Assembly: GCF_030811115.1 (NCBI RefSeq)
Contig: NZ_JAUSQK010000001.1
Span: 1-64,000, forward strand
Source: Olsenella profusa DSM 13989
GTDB taxonomy: Bacteria; Actinomycetota; Coriobacteriia; Coriobacteriales; Atopobiaceae
Direction of reading: 5' to 3'
DNA length: 64,000 bases
The position numbers and the translations under genes are program-made. The number at the start of each line of letters is the position of its first letter. Within the stretch, counting starts at the first letter, position 1. Of this stretch, positions 10,824 to 21,100 are shown one piece after another. A model generated the notes under the pieces. The model saw nothing but the letters and a program-made list of their open reading frames with translations, did not search any database and had not been told where the DNA came from.

Positions 10824-11415
10824 TCGAAGATTCTACCAAAGAAGCAGAAACGAACGTCTGGGATACGGGAAGGTTACAGGGAGTCATCGGATGAGAAAGA
10901 AGACCTTTTACCCATCCCCCCGCCAACGCCTCCGTTCTAGGCGTTCCGCCTTGGCGGGCGTGTCACGGGGCTACGCGCGCCCTAGGAGGTCATTGAGACA
11001 GGCTAGGATCCTCCGTTCCATCGCTGGCGGGAGTGATGGAGGTCTTTCTTGTTCGTGGCAGTTTAGTGTGTTTGATAGCTTGAGTCTTTAGGAAAGGGAG
11101 TGGTGACGAAAAGTGAGCCGCCGGACCCTGTTCGACCGTCTGGTGGCAGAGCGCGGATGCACAGACTCGAGATCTCAACCATGGAGCGCATCGTTCGCGA
11201 ATGGCGGAAATACAGGGAGTCCTCGCCCACGGGCGGCTTCCTCGAGTTCAGCTAGCCGATGGGTACCGCACACAGGACACCATGGCAACTGACTACATGA
11301 AAGCAGGCTATGCGACTATCGATGGGGAGTAGCAATATTTAGAAGTCTGGCTTCTATATTTGAATACATTGTCATCCCGTGGGAGAATAGCCTCCAGAGA
11401 CGGGAGGCCATGCTC
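10824..11415. other. Gene-free stretch with one strong hairpin
   Basis: No convincing gene lies between drmE and the ATPase at 11416. A stable stem-loop sits at 10919-10958 (CCCGCCAA pairing with TTGGCGGG, plus an inner AACGCC/GGCGTT pairing). Short coding-like scraps near 11113 and 11180 (for example MERIVREWRKYRESS) look like remains of a small regulator and cannot be joined into one frame. Confidence 0.5.
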
Positions 11416-12624
11416 ATGTACATCAAACGAGAAGTCGAAGCCACAATCGATAGGATGCTGAAACAAGGCAAGGTAGTCCTTGTGACAGGGGCGCGCCAGG
11501 TCGGCAAAACAACCGTCCTCAAGAAGCACCTGGGCAACTCCTTCGACTACGTCTCCATGGAGAACCCTCAGGACTACCTGCTTGCCAGGCAGGACGCAAT
11601 GCTCTTCTTCGAGACCAGGCGCCTGCCGCTCATCATAGACGAGGTCCAACGCGTACCTGAGCTCTTCTCCCCGGTCAAGTGGGTGGTCGACCAGTCTGAC
11701 GAGAAGGGGCGCATCATACTCACCGGCTCGCAGACCTACCAGCTCATGAAGGGCGTAAGCGAGTCGCTGGCAGGAAGGATCCGCATCCTCGAGATGCCGG
11801 CACTTAATCTGCGGGAGCTCGTAGGTCACGCAGACAAACCACATCCCTATATCCCCTCTCCTGCCAAGCCGCTCGACAAGCCTCTGGATAAGAGCATCTG
11901 GGAGATCATCCACAGGGGATCGATGCCGGAGTTGCAGGACAGCTCGGTCGACTGGGACTCGTTCTACTCCGGCTACGTGTCCGCCTACCTCGAACGGGAC
12001 GTGCGCGACCTCATCAACGTCAAGGACGAGGCGAGGTTCTACAGCTTTATGGTCGCGTGCGCCGCGAGATCGGGACAGCTCCTCAACGCTACGGACATAG
12101 GCAACGCAGCGGGCGTCAGCTACAAGACGGCGCAGTTATGGCTCTCCGTCCTCCAAGCCTCGAACATCGTCCGCATAGTGGAGCCGTTCTGGTCGAACAT
12201 CGGCAAGAGCCTGACGAAGACCCCCAAGCTCTACTTCATGGACACCGGACTTGTCTGCCACCTCACGAGGTGGACGACGCCGGAGCAGCTGCGTGTCGGT
12301 GCGATGGCGGGACACGTCTTCGAGGACTTCGTCGTCTCGGAGGTGCTCAAGAGCTACATGAACGCCGGCGGCAACATGCGCGACGTCTGGTTCTACCGCG
12401 ATTCGAGGAAGCGGGAGATTGACCTTGTTATCCAAGAGGGACATGTGCTGCATCCCGTCGAGGTGAAGACGTCCGCCACGGTAGGGGGCGACGCCGTGAG
12501 AAACTTCCGCTGCCTCGAGGGGATGTCTGGCTACGAGGTCGGCTTCGGACACGTGATCTGCCAGACGCCCGAACCATACTACGTGACCAAGGACGTGCAG
12601 GCAGTTCCCGTCTGGGTGATTTAG
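11416..12624 (+). CDS. AAA ATPase with DUF4143 domain
   Basis: A predicted P-loop ATPase of about 402 residues. Walker A is VTGARQVGKTT near residue 25 and Walker B is LPLIIDEVQRVPE near 75, followed by the sensor ILTGSQ. The C-terminal half is DUF4143, with a PD-(D/E)XK-like end (FYRDSRKREIDLVI...VEVKTS). Family members are widespread orphan ATPases of unknown role, often in accessory DNA and suspected of acting in conflict or toxin systems. ATG 11416 is preferred to ATG 11410 because GGGAGG lies 8 bases upstream of it but only 2 from the earlier one. It stands alone between DISARM and a toxin-antitoxin pair. Confidence 0.85.
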   Translation: MYIKREVEATIDRMLKQGKVVLVTGARQVGKTTVLKKHLGNSFDYVSMENPQDYLLARQDAMLFFETRRLPLIIDEVQRVPELFSPVKWVVDQSDEKGRIILTGSQTYQLMKGVSESLAGRIRILEMPALNLRELVGHADKPHPYIPSPAKPLDKPLDKSIWEIIHRGSMPELQDSSVDWDSFYSGYVSAYLERDVRDLINVKDEARFYSFMVACAARSGQLLNATDIGNAAGVSYKTAQLWLSVLQASNIVRIVEPFWSNIGKSLTKTPKLYFMDTGLVCHLTRWTTPEQLRVGAMAGHVFEDFVVSEVLKSYMNAGGNMRDVWFYRDSRKREIDLVIQEGHVLHPVEVKTSATVGGDAVRNFRCLEGMSGYEVGFGHVICQTPEPYYVTKDVQAVPVWVI

Positions 12625-12842
12625 ACACCTGTGCCTCATGCGCGGCGAAATGTGCCGAGCCTTTTATCCCACACCACTAGACTTTGGCTTCGACGAGCCT
12701 GTAGAGTGACATTCGCGATATGCGCAGGTACTCGGCAGCTTGGCCGACGTCCTGAAGCTCATCCGCTAGTTCGTATGCGTCCGAGGCCAGAGGTATTACC
12801 CCAGCCCATGCCAGGTAAGGTTGGCGTCTCGCGAGTTGGGGC

Positions 12843-13127
12843 CTAGGCGGGCAGTGCCACGCCCAGCTTGTAGCCGAGGGCTTTCACGACCTTCTGAACC
12901 GTGCCGAAGGATGGGTTGCCCGTTGGCGAAAGGGCCTTGTAGAGGCCGTCTCGGGTAATGCCCGCATCCTTGGCAAGCTGGGTCATGCCGCGTGCCCGGG
13001 CTATATCGCCGAGCGCGGCGGACACGAGCGCGGGATCGCCGTCATCTAGCGCCGCGTTGAGGTAAGCGACGATGTCCTCGTCCGTTTCGAGGAACGCGAC
13101 CGCATCGTATGTCGTCGCACTTTTCAT
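12843..13127 (-). CDS. Xre-type antitoxin (addiction module antidote)
   Basis: A protein of about 94 residues with a helix-turn-helix (MTQLAKDAGITRDGLYKAL) and the ending NPSFGTVQKVVKALGYKL, typical of the putative addiction module antidote family (COG3636). It neutralises the toxin encoded immediately upstream and very likely represses the pair's promoter. An in-frame ATG at 13145 overlaps the toxin stop by 4 bases, but ATG 13127 has GAGAGGG at better spacing. Toxin-first gene order is as in HigBA-like loci. Confidence 0.85.
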   Translation of the reverse strand: MKSATTYDAVAFLETDEDIVAYLNAALDDGDPALVSAALGDIARARGMTQLAKDAGITRDGLYKALSPTGNPSFGTVQKVVKALGYKLGVALPA

Positions 13128-13141
13128 CTTGCCGCCCTCTC

Positions 13142-13438
13142 TCATTCGTACTGCTCGCTGAGCTCCTGTGCTTTCCTTATATCCCGTTGCTGGGAGGGCT
13201 TGTCACCCCCAATGAGCAACAAGACGATTTCCCTCCCACGCCACGCGAAGTACGGCCTGTACCCTGGCCCGTAATCAATCCGGAACTCGCAGACGCCGTC
13301 TCCAACGGGTTTGTAATCGCCGAGATTCCCAGTGAGAGAAATCCTCCTGATGCGCAAGCTGATTCGAGCTCTGGCGTTAGAGTCCCTCAGACGCTTGAGC
13401 CACCTTGCAAACTCGCTTGTACGACGTACCTCAATCAT
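13142..13438 (-). CDS. RelE/HigB-like toxin (addiction module killer)
   Basis: A 98-residue protein of the COG3657 killer family in the RelE/ParE fold: EFARWLKRLRD, then GVCEFRIDYGPGYRPYF, then LLLIGGDKPSQQRDI. Family members are ribosome-dependent mRNA interferases or gyrase inhibitors; which one applies here cannot be told. It is first in a two-gene operon and overlaps the antitoxin frame. The start codon lies only about 10 bases from a palindrome (13448-13463) with no clear ribosome site, so the message may have a very short leader. Confidence 0.87.
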   Translation of the reverse strand: MIEVRRTSEFARWLKRLRDSNARARISLRIRRISLTGNLGDYKPVGDGVCEFRIDYGPGYRPYFAWRGREIVLLLIGGDKPSQQRDIRKAQELSEQYE

Positions 13439-13447
13439 GTGCGAAGT

Positions 13448-13463
13448 GTATATTACAATATAC
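13448..13463. promoter_or_regulatory. Palindromic operator of the toxin-antitoxin pair
   Basis: GTATATT-ac-AATATAC is a perfect 7-bp inverted repeat in otherwise GC-rich DNA, placed just upstream of the toxin start. Type II antitoxins with HTH domains normally bind such sites for autoregulation. The AT content also suggests that the -10 element overlaps it. Confidence 0.55.
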
Positions 13464-14088
13464 GTCTAGTCAAGAGCAGGTCACCTGCTGCCGTAGCGAC
13501 CTTGACGAGACGGCTACCATTCACGACGGCGATCCTGCGTTCCCATGGTCGGCTACCCTACTTCTCGATTTCCGGTTCGGAGGTGACGCCGGACTCAAGC
13601 GCCTCTTCAAGGTGATTGCGTCAGAAATATCGGTGCGGGCGCAGAAGGCCCAGAGGCTTTGAATTGCCTTGGCGCCATCTAGACGGCACTTCAAGGCTAG
13701 GGGCTAAGTCTACTGGCTCTCATCCCACATCCTCTTAACTCTCACAGAGAGGGTAGCTCGAACCCCATTCGCCCCCGGCCCCTCTCGCCAATGGCGCCCT
13801 GCTCGAGCAGCAGCGTCTCATATGAAGCGGCATAGTCTAGATACTCTTTGCAAGCTTTGTAACTTTTGTCCTTTTTAGATTTGAGCATGCGGACGGTTTC
13901 TTAGACCAGCTGCCTGCGCCTCAGCGGGACGTAGTACCAGGCCTCACAGAACTCGTCGAAGTAGAGGAACGTCGTAAGGGGCACGTCGAGGGCCATGATA
14001 CCCGAGCAGCAGATGGCCTTCGCGCCGGAGCACGGGATGGTGACGGCGGCGTTCGAGGGATGCGCGGGCACACGGCGTCGTGGTACGA
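13464..14088. other. Mostly non-coding; one short coding-like scrap
   Basis: I see no intact gene here. On the minus strand an ending at 13901 reads ALDVPLTTFLYFDEFCEAW, which looks like the C-terminus of an unrecognised protein. It has no start, and is joined out of frame to the PIN pseudogene upstream, so it is probably a remnant left by a deletion. Confidence 0.35.
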
Positions 14089-14504
14089 GAGGTGGGGCCA
14101 GGCCAGCAGATCGAGGAAGTCGCACGGAGCGATGACCCGTGGGCTGTCGATGCCCGCCTCGAGCAGGTCCTTGTCCCCGGTGAGCAGGACCTCGGCCTTG
14201 GCGTGCCTGGCGGCCCGAAGGACGGGCCGGTCTGCGGGGTCGCGCACACCCTCCTCCGCATAGGCCTCCTCCGGCGTGAGGACGATCTCCGCCGCGCCGG
14301 CGAGCCTAGCCAGGAAGGCGTCCATCGCCGCTGCCTTCCCCTAGAGAACTTGCGGGCAAAGACACTCCTGAGCTCGTCCACCACGTAGCCGCTCACGACG
14401 GCGTCGTTGGGGGCCGAGACCGCCCTGTCATAGGCAGCTGCCGCCACCCCTTCCGGGAACAGAGCGGCCGAGAGCAGGATGTTGGTGTCGAGGAAGACCC
14501 GCAC
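14089..14504 (-). pseudogene. Frameshifted PIN-domain (VapC-like) toxin
   Basis: The first frame begins with MRVFLDTNILLSAALFPEG, a classic PIN nuclease start with its first catalytic Asp, and runs to VFARKFSRG. The rest of the domain (AAEIVLTPEE, DPADRPVLRAA, VLLTGDKDLLEAG) continues in another frame after about 14340. The enzyme is therefore broken. The C-terminal end is also lost after FLDLLA. The GTG start directly follows the stop of the AbrB antitoxin gene, so this was an antitoxin-toxin operon. A sequencing slip is the other explanation for the frameshift. Confidence 0.75.
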
Positions 14505-14768
14505 CTAGCTCTCCTCGCGCATGGAGCGCACGAGGGCCGCCACATCGTCCTCGGACGCGATTCCGGCTCTCTCGGCCTCCCCGCGCATCTCCTCCTGAAG
14601 CAGGCGCATGGCGTATTGGGCCGCGTTGACCACCCGGACGGTGGAACCCTCCACCAGGAACGTCACCTTGTCTCCTGACTGGACCCCCAAGACCTCGCAC
14701 ACCTGCTTGGGAATGGTGATCTGGCCCTTCGACATGACCTTTGCGTTGTCCGCGAAGACGGTCTGCAT
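14505..14768 (-). CDS. AbrB/MazE-family antitoxin
   Basis: An 87-residue protein with an N-terminal SpoVT/AbrB swapped-hairpin DNA-binding domain (KVMSKGQITIPKQVCEVLGV) and an acidic C-terminal tail suited to binding a toxin. It has a strong GGAGGAGG site before ATG 14768. It partners the PIN toxin downstream, which is now broken. The antitoxin itself looks intact and may still act as a repressor on the repeated sites upstream. Confidence 0.85.
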   Translation of the reverse strand: MQTVFADNAKVMSKGQITIPKQVCEVLGVQSGDKVTFLVEGSTVRVVNAAQYAMRLLQEEMRGEAERAGIASEDDVAALVRSMREES

Positions 14769-14794
14769 GGCCTCCTCCTTCCCTTGCCCTATGA

Positions 14795-14832
14795 GTAGGG
14801 TAAGTAGGGTATTTCAAGCCGATTATACCCTA
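14795..14832. promoter_or_regulatory. Repeated operator upstream of the AbrB gene
   Basis: Two direct copies of GTAGGGTA (14795-14802 and 14804-14811) are followed by an inverted TACCCTA (14826-14832), about 25-60 bases upstream of the antitoxin start. AbrB-type antitoxins bind repeated half-sites of this kind, so an autoregulatory operator is likely. Confidence 0.5.
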
Positions 14833-15001
14833 GCCTGTGACCCGGGCATACGCTCATCCCAGCGATTGGAGGGACGATGTACCGGCGCTTGAATTTTAAG
14901 TTCAGCGATACGCATCCCGCACCCATCCGAACGCGCCCCCTGCGTCTGAGAACCAGAGTCCTGGTGGACCGGGGAGGTCGGCCCGAGACGGACGGCGCTA
15001 C

Positions 15002-15308
15002 CCACCCCGTGTCTTCACGGAGCAGGGAGTCTCCATGCTCTCGGCTGTCCTACATAGCGACACGGCAATCGAGGTTAGCGTCCGCATCATGGATGCCTTC
15101 GTGGAGATGCGGCACTTCCTAGCCGACAGTGCCTCCATGTTCGAGCAGATCCACGATATGGAGCGCCACCAGGTCGCCTACCAGCAACATTGCGAGGGTC
15201 AAGGACGCTGAGACCGTGCGAGCGATCCTGGAGAGGCTGAGACCAGGAGAGGAGAATGCGGACCTCAGGGAACCACCCGAAGGATCAGAGGAGCCAGAGG
15301 TCAACTAA
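15002..15308 (+). pseudogene. Remnant of an ORF6N-domain (phage-type) protein
   Basis: The frame from 15002 to 15211 reads VFTEQGVSMLSAVLHSD...IMDAFVEMRHFL, the core of the ORF6N domain found in phage antirepressor-like proteins. A frameshift near 15200 moves the C-terminal coiled part (RVKDAETVRAILERL) into another frame that stops at 15308. The N-terminal part is missing or unrecognisable. The sequence from 14833 to 15001 and from 15309 to 15641 shows no other gene. Confidence 0.7.
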
Positions 15309-15641
15309 TAAAGTTGCCATGAAGTGCAGGTGAACGAAACAACCACGGACAAGAGCAGCGCCGCACCCCAACGGGGACTGCGATGGGGATCTTGGACCAA
15401 AACGGACCGGGAGGAGACGACAATAGACTCCTCGCACAGCTAGTTGAAAAGGTAGCCGTAACCGTTGCGCCTCCCTCTTCAGGTTCCGGCCATCCTTTCA
15501 GTCGGCCAAGATACCATTTGCGGCTGCCAGAAGAGACATGAATATTGCGTGTCTCTGACATGGCCTATCATTTCAGGTCTGAACAATTAAACTGAAATGC
15601 ACCAGAGCGGTTCGGCTCTGGCGAGCGAAAGGGCAACAGAT

Positions 15642-18164
15642 ATGCCAAAGGTCAAGATTGTCAGCGACCCGTATAGGCGCACCACCAAATTCTTCAACAT
15701 GGGAACCACGTGGACGGAAGTCAACAAAGAAAGCAGCCCGAACAGCTCGCTGCTTGCCAAGAAGTACTCCGAAGGCTTCTTCCCGTTCAAGGCTCGAGAG
15801 ATCGTCGACAAGCTGCTAGACGAATATGGTGATGGAACGAATCAGCTCGAAATCGTCTTCGAAGGACCCGATGACGAGTGGGATGAACTGCAGGACGTCT
15901 GCTCATCCGAGAGCCTTGTCCCACACGTAAGGCTTGAGCGAAGCGAAAAGGCACTGGCAAACGCGCGAGACATCCTGCCTTACATCAGGGAAGTCTTCGA
16001 CGAGCTCTACCCCATCATCGCAGGCACCGCAGACGGAAGCCCCGAGACGCTCGACCGCCTGCGCAAGTTCCGCGACGCATCCAGCGACATGATCCCCATC
16101 TGCGCGGTGGGCAACTACAGTGCCGGCAAGTCAAGCTTCATCAACGCGCTTATTGGAACGGAGCTCCTCCCCAGCGGCGACCGGCCGGTGACGGCGAGGA
16201 TCTTCCAAATCGAGAGGTCCGACCAGCAGGACCGCGCCTCAATCGGCTTCAAGTACGCCGACGAGCCCATGAACGTTACCTTCACGGATGACGGAATGAA
16301 GGTCAGCCCCGCAGGGACGCGGGGGAAGGTCTTTGATGAGATCGCATCGGCAATGGCCGACAGCGGGATAAGCCTCGCGGAGCGCGTCCGCGCAGCCCTT
16401 GGGGCCATCAACTCGTTCAGTGAGGGAAAGGACGAGCCGACACTGTCCGACCTCGTGAAGGTGAGGGTTCCCTTCGGCAGGGACACAAACTGGGGAAACG
16501 GCAAGAAGATCGTGATATTCGACACCCCAGGCTCCAACGCGAACTCCAACGTCGACCACGTGCGCGTCCTGCGTGAGGCAATGAGGGGCATGTCCGACGG
16601 CCTGCCCATCTACGTGACCGCCTACGACGCCCTAGACAGCAACGACAACGCCGACCTCTACGAACAGATCAGCCAGATGCCCGCCCTCGACGAGCGCTTC
16701 GCGATGGTCGTGGTCAACAAGGCGGACGACGCTGACATACCAGAAGGAGGGTTCACCAAGAAGGACGAGGAATGGGTGATGGACACCGTGGTCGCCCGCA
16801 ACCTCTATGCCCAGGGAATCTACTTCGTCTCGTCAATTGCCGGCCTCGGCGCAAAGACGGGAGGCAGCTTCGCAGACAGGCACTACGACCGCGTGTTTCG
16901 AAGGCTGCGGGACGGATACGAGGACACGAGTGACAAATATTACACACGACTGTTCGACTACGATCTGATGCCCGAGCAACTGAGGGCGAAGGCCGTGCGC
17001 AATGCCGAGGCGTGCGACAACCGCCTGCTGGCCAACAGCGGGCTTTTCAGCGTGGAGCGGGGCATCGACGAGTTTGCCACCAAGTACTCGGCATACAACA
17101 AGTGCTTCCAGTCAGAGGCACTCCTTCACGAGCTCATCGAGCAAACGGACGCGAGGCTTGAGAAGAGCGGCGACATCCTCGAAAACAGCAGAAGAGTCCT
17201 TGCCGTCGACCTCGATGAGAGCAAGAACGACCTGCTAAGCAAGTTAATCAAGCTCTCCATCTCCACCTGCGAAGAGGCAATGGAGGGATACCTCCCCAGC
17301 ATGAACGAGTGGGCGAGGCAGAGCATCGCAGCCTCCGGGCTGACGGCCGAGAGGCTTCGCGAATGGGAGCGTGACATCACTGCCGTGAAGCGCCGCGAGA
17401 TGGGTGCCGAGGAGAAGCGGCAGGATGCCGAGGGAAAGAAGGCTGCCATTGCCGCAAACCTCAGGGCGAGGGTACAGAACGCATGGGACACGAGGGATGT
17501 CCTTGGCATCGCGGGCATCGCGAGAAGCCTCGCAAGTGACTGGAGTGCCGCCCGCGAGGCAGAGCTGGAGAGCGAGGAAATCTTCCGTGGTGCCGACAGG
17601 GAGGCTTCGAACGAGCTCCTGATGAGAGTACGCAACCAGTTTGATGACGACATCGCGCGTCTCATGCAGGAGGCGGAAGGCTGCTCCAAGGGCTACTGGG
17701 AGGAGCATGCGGAAGCGAGCAGGAAGGCCCTACTCGACCTCGTCTCCGACGGAGCGGCCATCGACGACGAGAGGCGAAAGACCCTGCGGACGATCATCGT
17801 CGACTTCCGAGACCTCTCCCTTGACGACGAACTCCCGGAAATATCTGAGATACGGCATCCGTTCGACCCCAACAAGCTCTGGAAGGCACCATTGCGCGTG
17901 CAGTACAACATGGAGCTCGCACAGAGGGTCTCCAAATGGCGCTCGGTTGTCGAATCCGCACATGAGGCCAGCTTCAGGGAGTGGCTGCACGAGCTGACCG
18001 ACGCCCTGAGCCTGGGTGCCGTCGACCTCAACCCCGAACTGCGGAGGAAGTTCGACTCCGTCGTGAGCACGGAACGCGAGATTGAGGCCCAGAGGTCGAA
18101 GAGGATCAGGCTGCGCAGCGGCGAGAAGAGGGTGTCCGGCTACATGACGTGGCAGGAGGGTTAG
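15642..18164 (+). CDS. Dynamin-like GTPase
   Basis: A GTPase of about 840 residues. After an N-terminal domain of about 150 residues come the P-loop GNYSAGKSSFINALIG (near residue 155), a switch region PVTARIF, DTPGSN (near 290) and NKADD (near 355). The remaining 450 residues are mostly helical and charged, as in the stalk of bacterial dynamin-like proteins, which polymerise and remodel membranes. ATG 15642 is chosen over 15597 because GAAAGGG lies 8 bases upstream. The next gene starts 3 bases after the stop, so these form an operon with a HerA-like ATPase, a nuclease and a probable immunity protein. No membrane-spanning segment is obvious. Role unknown; defence, or movement of the nuclease, are possibilities. 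Confidence 0.8.
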   Translation: MPKVKIVSDPYRRTTKFFNMGTTWTEVNKESSPNSSLLAKKYSEGFFPFKAREIVDKLLDEYGDGTNQLEIVFEGPDDEWDELQDVCSSESLVPHVRLERSEKALANARDILPYIREVFDELYPIIAGTADGSPETLDRLRKFRDASSDMIPICAVGNYSAGKSSFINALIGTELLPSGDRPVTARIFQIERSDQQDRASIGFKYADEPMNVTFTDDGMKVSPAGTRGKVFDEIASAMADSGISLAERVRAALGAINSFSEGKDEPTLSDLVKVRVPFGRDTNWGNGKKIVIFDTPGSNANSNVDHVRVLREAMRGMSDGLPIYVTAYDALDSNDNADLYEQISQMPALDERFAMVVVNKADDADIPEGGFTKKDEEWVMDTVVARNLYAQGIYFVSSIAGLGAKTGGSFADRHYDRVFRRLRDGYEDTSDKYYTRLFDYDLMPEQLRAKAVRNAEACDNRLLANSGLFSVERGIDEFATKYSAYNKCFQSEALLHELIEQTDARLEKSGDILENSRRVLAVDLDESKNDLLSKLIKLSISTCEEAMEGYLPSMNEWARQSIAASGLTAERLREWERDITAVKRREMGAEEKRQDAEGKKAAIAANLRARVQNAWDTRDVLGIAGIARSLASDWSAAREAELESEEIFRGADREASNELLMRVRNQFDDDIARLMQEAEGCSKGYWEEHAEASRKALLDLVSDGAAIDDERRKTLRTIIVDFRDLSLDDELPEISEIRHPFDPNKLWKAPLRVQYNMELAQRVSKWRSVVESAHEASFREWLHELTDALSLGAVDLNPELRRKFDSVVSTEREIEAQRSKRIRLRSGEKRVSGYMTWQEG

Positions 18165-18167
18165 GAC

Positions 18168-21100
18168 ATGGGCATCAAGAGCATCGCCCAGAAAGCCGCC
18201 GGAAAGGCAGGCAATGCGGTGGCCAAGCTTTCGTCGCTTAGCCCCGAGCAGCTCCGTGAGGTCGACGAGAGGAGGCAGCGCTACCTGAGCGAGATGCCCT
18301 CCGCCGATGACGCCACAGCAGTGGAGCTCACCAGTAGGCTCATCGCCGCCGCAGGCGTGGAGATCTACAACGCCTACCTCCCGCAGATTGCCGGCATGTA
18401 CGTTCCCGTCGAGGCGAATGCTGAATACGGTGGTTCCGCCTTCGACGCACGGTACAACGCGCACTTCCTCAACGTGACCAAGTGGGTGTCCGACCCAGAA
18501 GAGAACAGCCTCGAGAAGCTCGTCAACGTCTACGAGGTTCTCTCCTCTGAGACGTGCAACATCGCGCTCGTCTTCCATCGCGGCAGGGAAAAGACCGACG
18601 TCTACCTCGCCGTCGTTGACACCACGAACGCGACGAGCAACGTCAACGCAAAGGACTTCGCGCGCCGCCTCGAGGGGGCCCTCAGGGGCAACTTCCCCGG
18701 TGCGGAGTGGGGCAAGGTGGAAAGTGGCGAGATACCCCACCTCAAGGACACGCGCGACATCTCGGTCGCAGCGGTCTCTAACGTGCCCACGGAGAAGTCC
18801 GAGAAGTTCGTGAGCCAGACGATCGAAAAGTTGCTCGACGGCATCGTCCCGAAGAGCAGGAGCGAGGAGTACACGCTCGTCTTGCTCGCCACGCCAACGC
18901 TCGACGCCGAGGAGCGGAAGCTCCGCCTCGGACAGCTCTACACGGGTCTTGCACCGTACTCATCCTGGCAGACGGACTACACCTACACGGAGGCGGGCTC
19001 CACCTCGTCGTCTGCGACGGTCGGCCTCAACGCCGGCGTGAGCGTGGGCAGGCAGGTGGGCACCAACCAGTCGCTCGCTGACGGCCAGTCGGTCAGCGAC
19101 TCGACGAACTCGGGCATCTCCGACACTGAGGGCAGTTCGCAGACCGACACGGTGTCCGACGCGGTGTCCGACAGCTCCGCCCATACGGATGGTACGAACA
19201 GCTCGACCAGCGAGTCCAGTACTGGATTCGTGTCAGTCGGGGAAGGTGTAACTGCAGGCGGAAGCCACACGAAGGGCTCGTCTCATGGCACGAGCGCCAG
19301 CGACACCACAACCCACGGCACCAGCAGCAGCGTCGCTCAGGCGCTCGGCTCGTCCACGGCGCATGCGGTCTCCAGCACACTGGGGCGTGCCGTCACCAAA
19401 TCCCTCACCAGCACCATCGGCTCCTTCGCGAGCCAGAGCCTCGGCGGCAACTTCGGAGTGAACTTCGCCAGGACCTCGACGGTCACCGCGACTATCGGCA
19501 AGAACGAGGGCATCCACCAGACCCACGCCAACTACTCGATCAAGCACGCGCTCGAGCTCCTCGAGCAGCAGATGAAACGTCTCGAGGAGGGAGCGGCACT
19601 CGGTCTCTGGGAGTTCGCGGCATACGTCCTGAGCGAGAACCCGGCAGCCGCGAACAACGTAGCGCACTCCTACCTTGCCCTCACCCAGGGGGAGGAGTCG
19701 TTCATCTCGCAGGCCTCCGTCAACCTCTGGCGCGGTGACCTGCCAGGCGAGAGCGCAGCGGATACCATCTGCTCGTACCTCAGGGACCTCAGGCACCCAA
19801 TCTTCGCCCTGAACCCCAAGCTCGTCGAGCGTCAGCCCAACGTGCTTCCCTATCCGTCGACCGTGACGGCCACGACGACCCTCACGGGTAAGGAGCTTGC
19901 GAGGTCGCTCAACTTCCCAAGCAAGTCGGTGGCCGGCCTCCCCGTCTTCGAGTGCGCGAGCTTTGGGCGCAACGTCGCCACATTCGAAGAGCCCGAGACG
20001 GCTGGCGCCATCGAGATTGGCCACGTCTTCCACATGCACCACGAGGAGCCAACGCCTGTGCCACTCGACCTCGACTCCCTCGCCGGGCACACGTTCGTGA
20101 CGGGCAGCACTGGCTCGGGAAAGAGCAATGCCGTGTACCGCATCCTCGAGCTGGCATGCAAGCATGACGTCGGGTTCCTCGTCGTCGAGCCCGCCAAGGG
20201 CGAGTACAAGGATGCGTTCGGCAACGACCCGGATGTGTCGGTCTTCGGAACCAACCCTGCCTACGCACCACTGCTGCGCCTCGACCCGTTCAGCTTCCCG
20301 GAGGGTGTGCACGTCCTGGAGCACCTCGACCGCCTCGTCGAGATCTTCAACGTCTGCTGGCCGATGTACGCGGCCATGCCGGCGGTCCTAAAGGATGCCG
20401 TCGAGCGGTCCTACGAGGACTGTGGGTGGGACCTGACGACGTCGACCAACCCCTACGGGGAGGGCCTCTACCCAAGCTTCTCGGACGTCGCCCGCAACGT
20501 CAGGGAGGTCATAGATGCGAGCGAGTACGACGCCGAGAACAAGGGCGCCTACAAGGGTTCACTGCTCACGCGCCTCAACTCGCTCCGCAACGGGATAAAC
20601 GGAATGATCTTCACCTCCAACGAAATCCCGGCACAGGTGCTGTTCGACGACAGGACAATCGCCGACCTGAGCCGCGTGGGCTCCGGCGAGACCAAGGCCC
20701 TGCTCATGGGCGTCCTCGTGCTCAAGCTACAGGAATGGCGCATGAGCCAGGGCATTCCCTCGAACGCGAGGCTGCGTCACCTCACCGTCCTCGAGGAGGC
20801 CCACAACCTGCTGCGACGCACCTCGCCAAACCAGGAGCAGGAAGGCGGGAACCTCGCTGGCAAGAGCGTGGAGATGCTCTCCAACGCGATTGCCGAGATG
20901 CGGACGTATGGTGAGGGGTTTGTCATCGCCGACCAGGCTCCCGGTCTGCTTGACCCGTCAGCCATCCGCAACACCAACACCAAGGTCGTGCTACGTCTGC
21001 CCGAGAGTGGCGACCGCGAGCTTGTGGGAGGAGCGGAAGCCCTGAATGAGACCCAGATCAAGGAGCTGGCGAGGCTTCCTCGCGGTGTCGCGGCCGTGTA

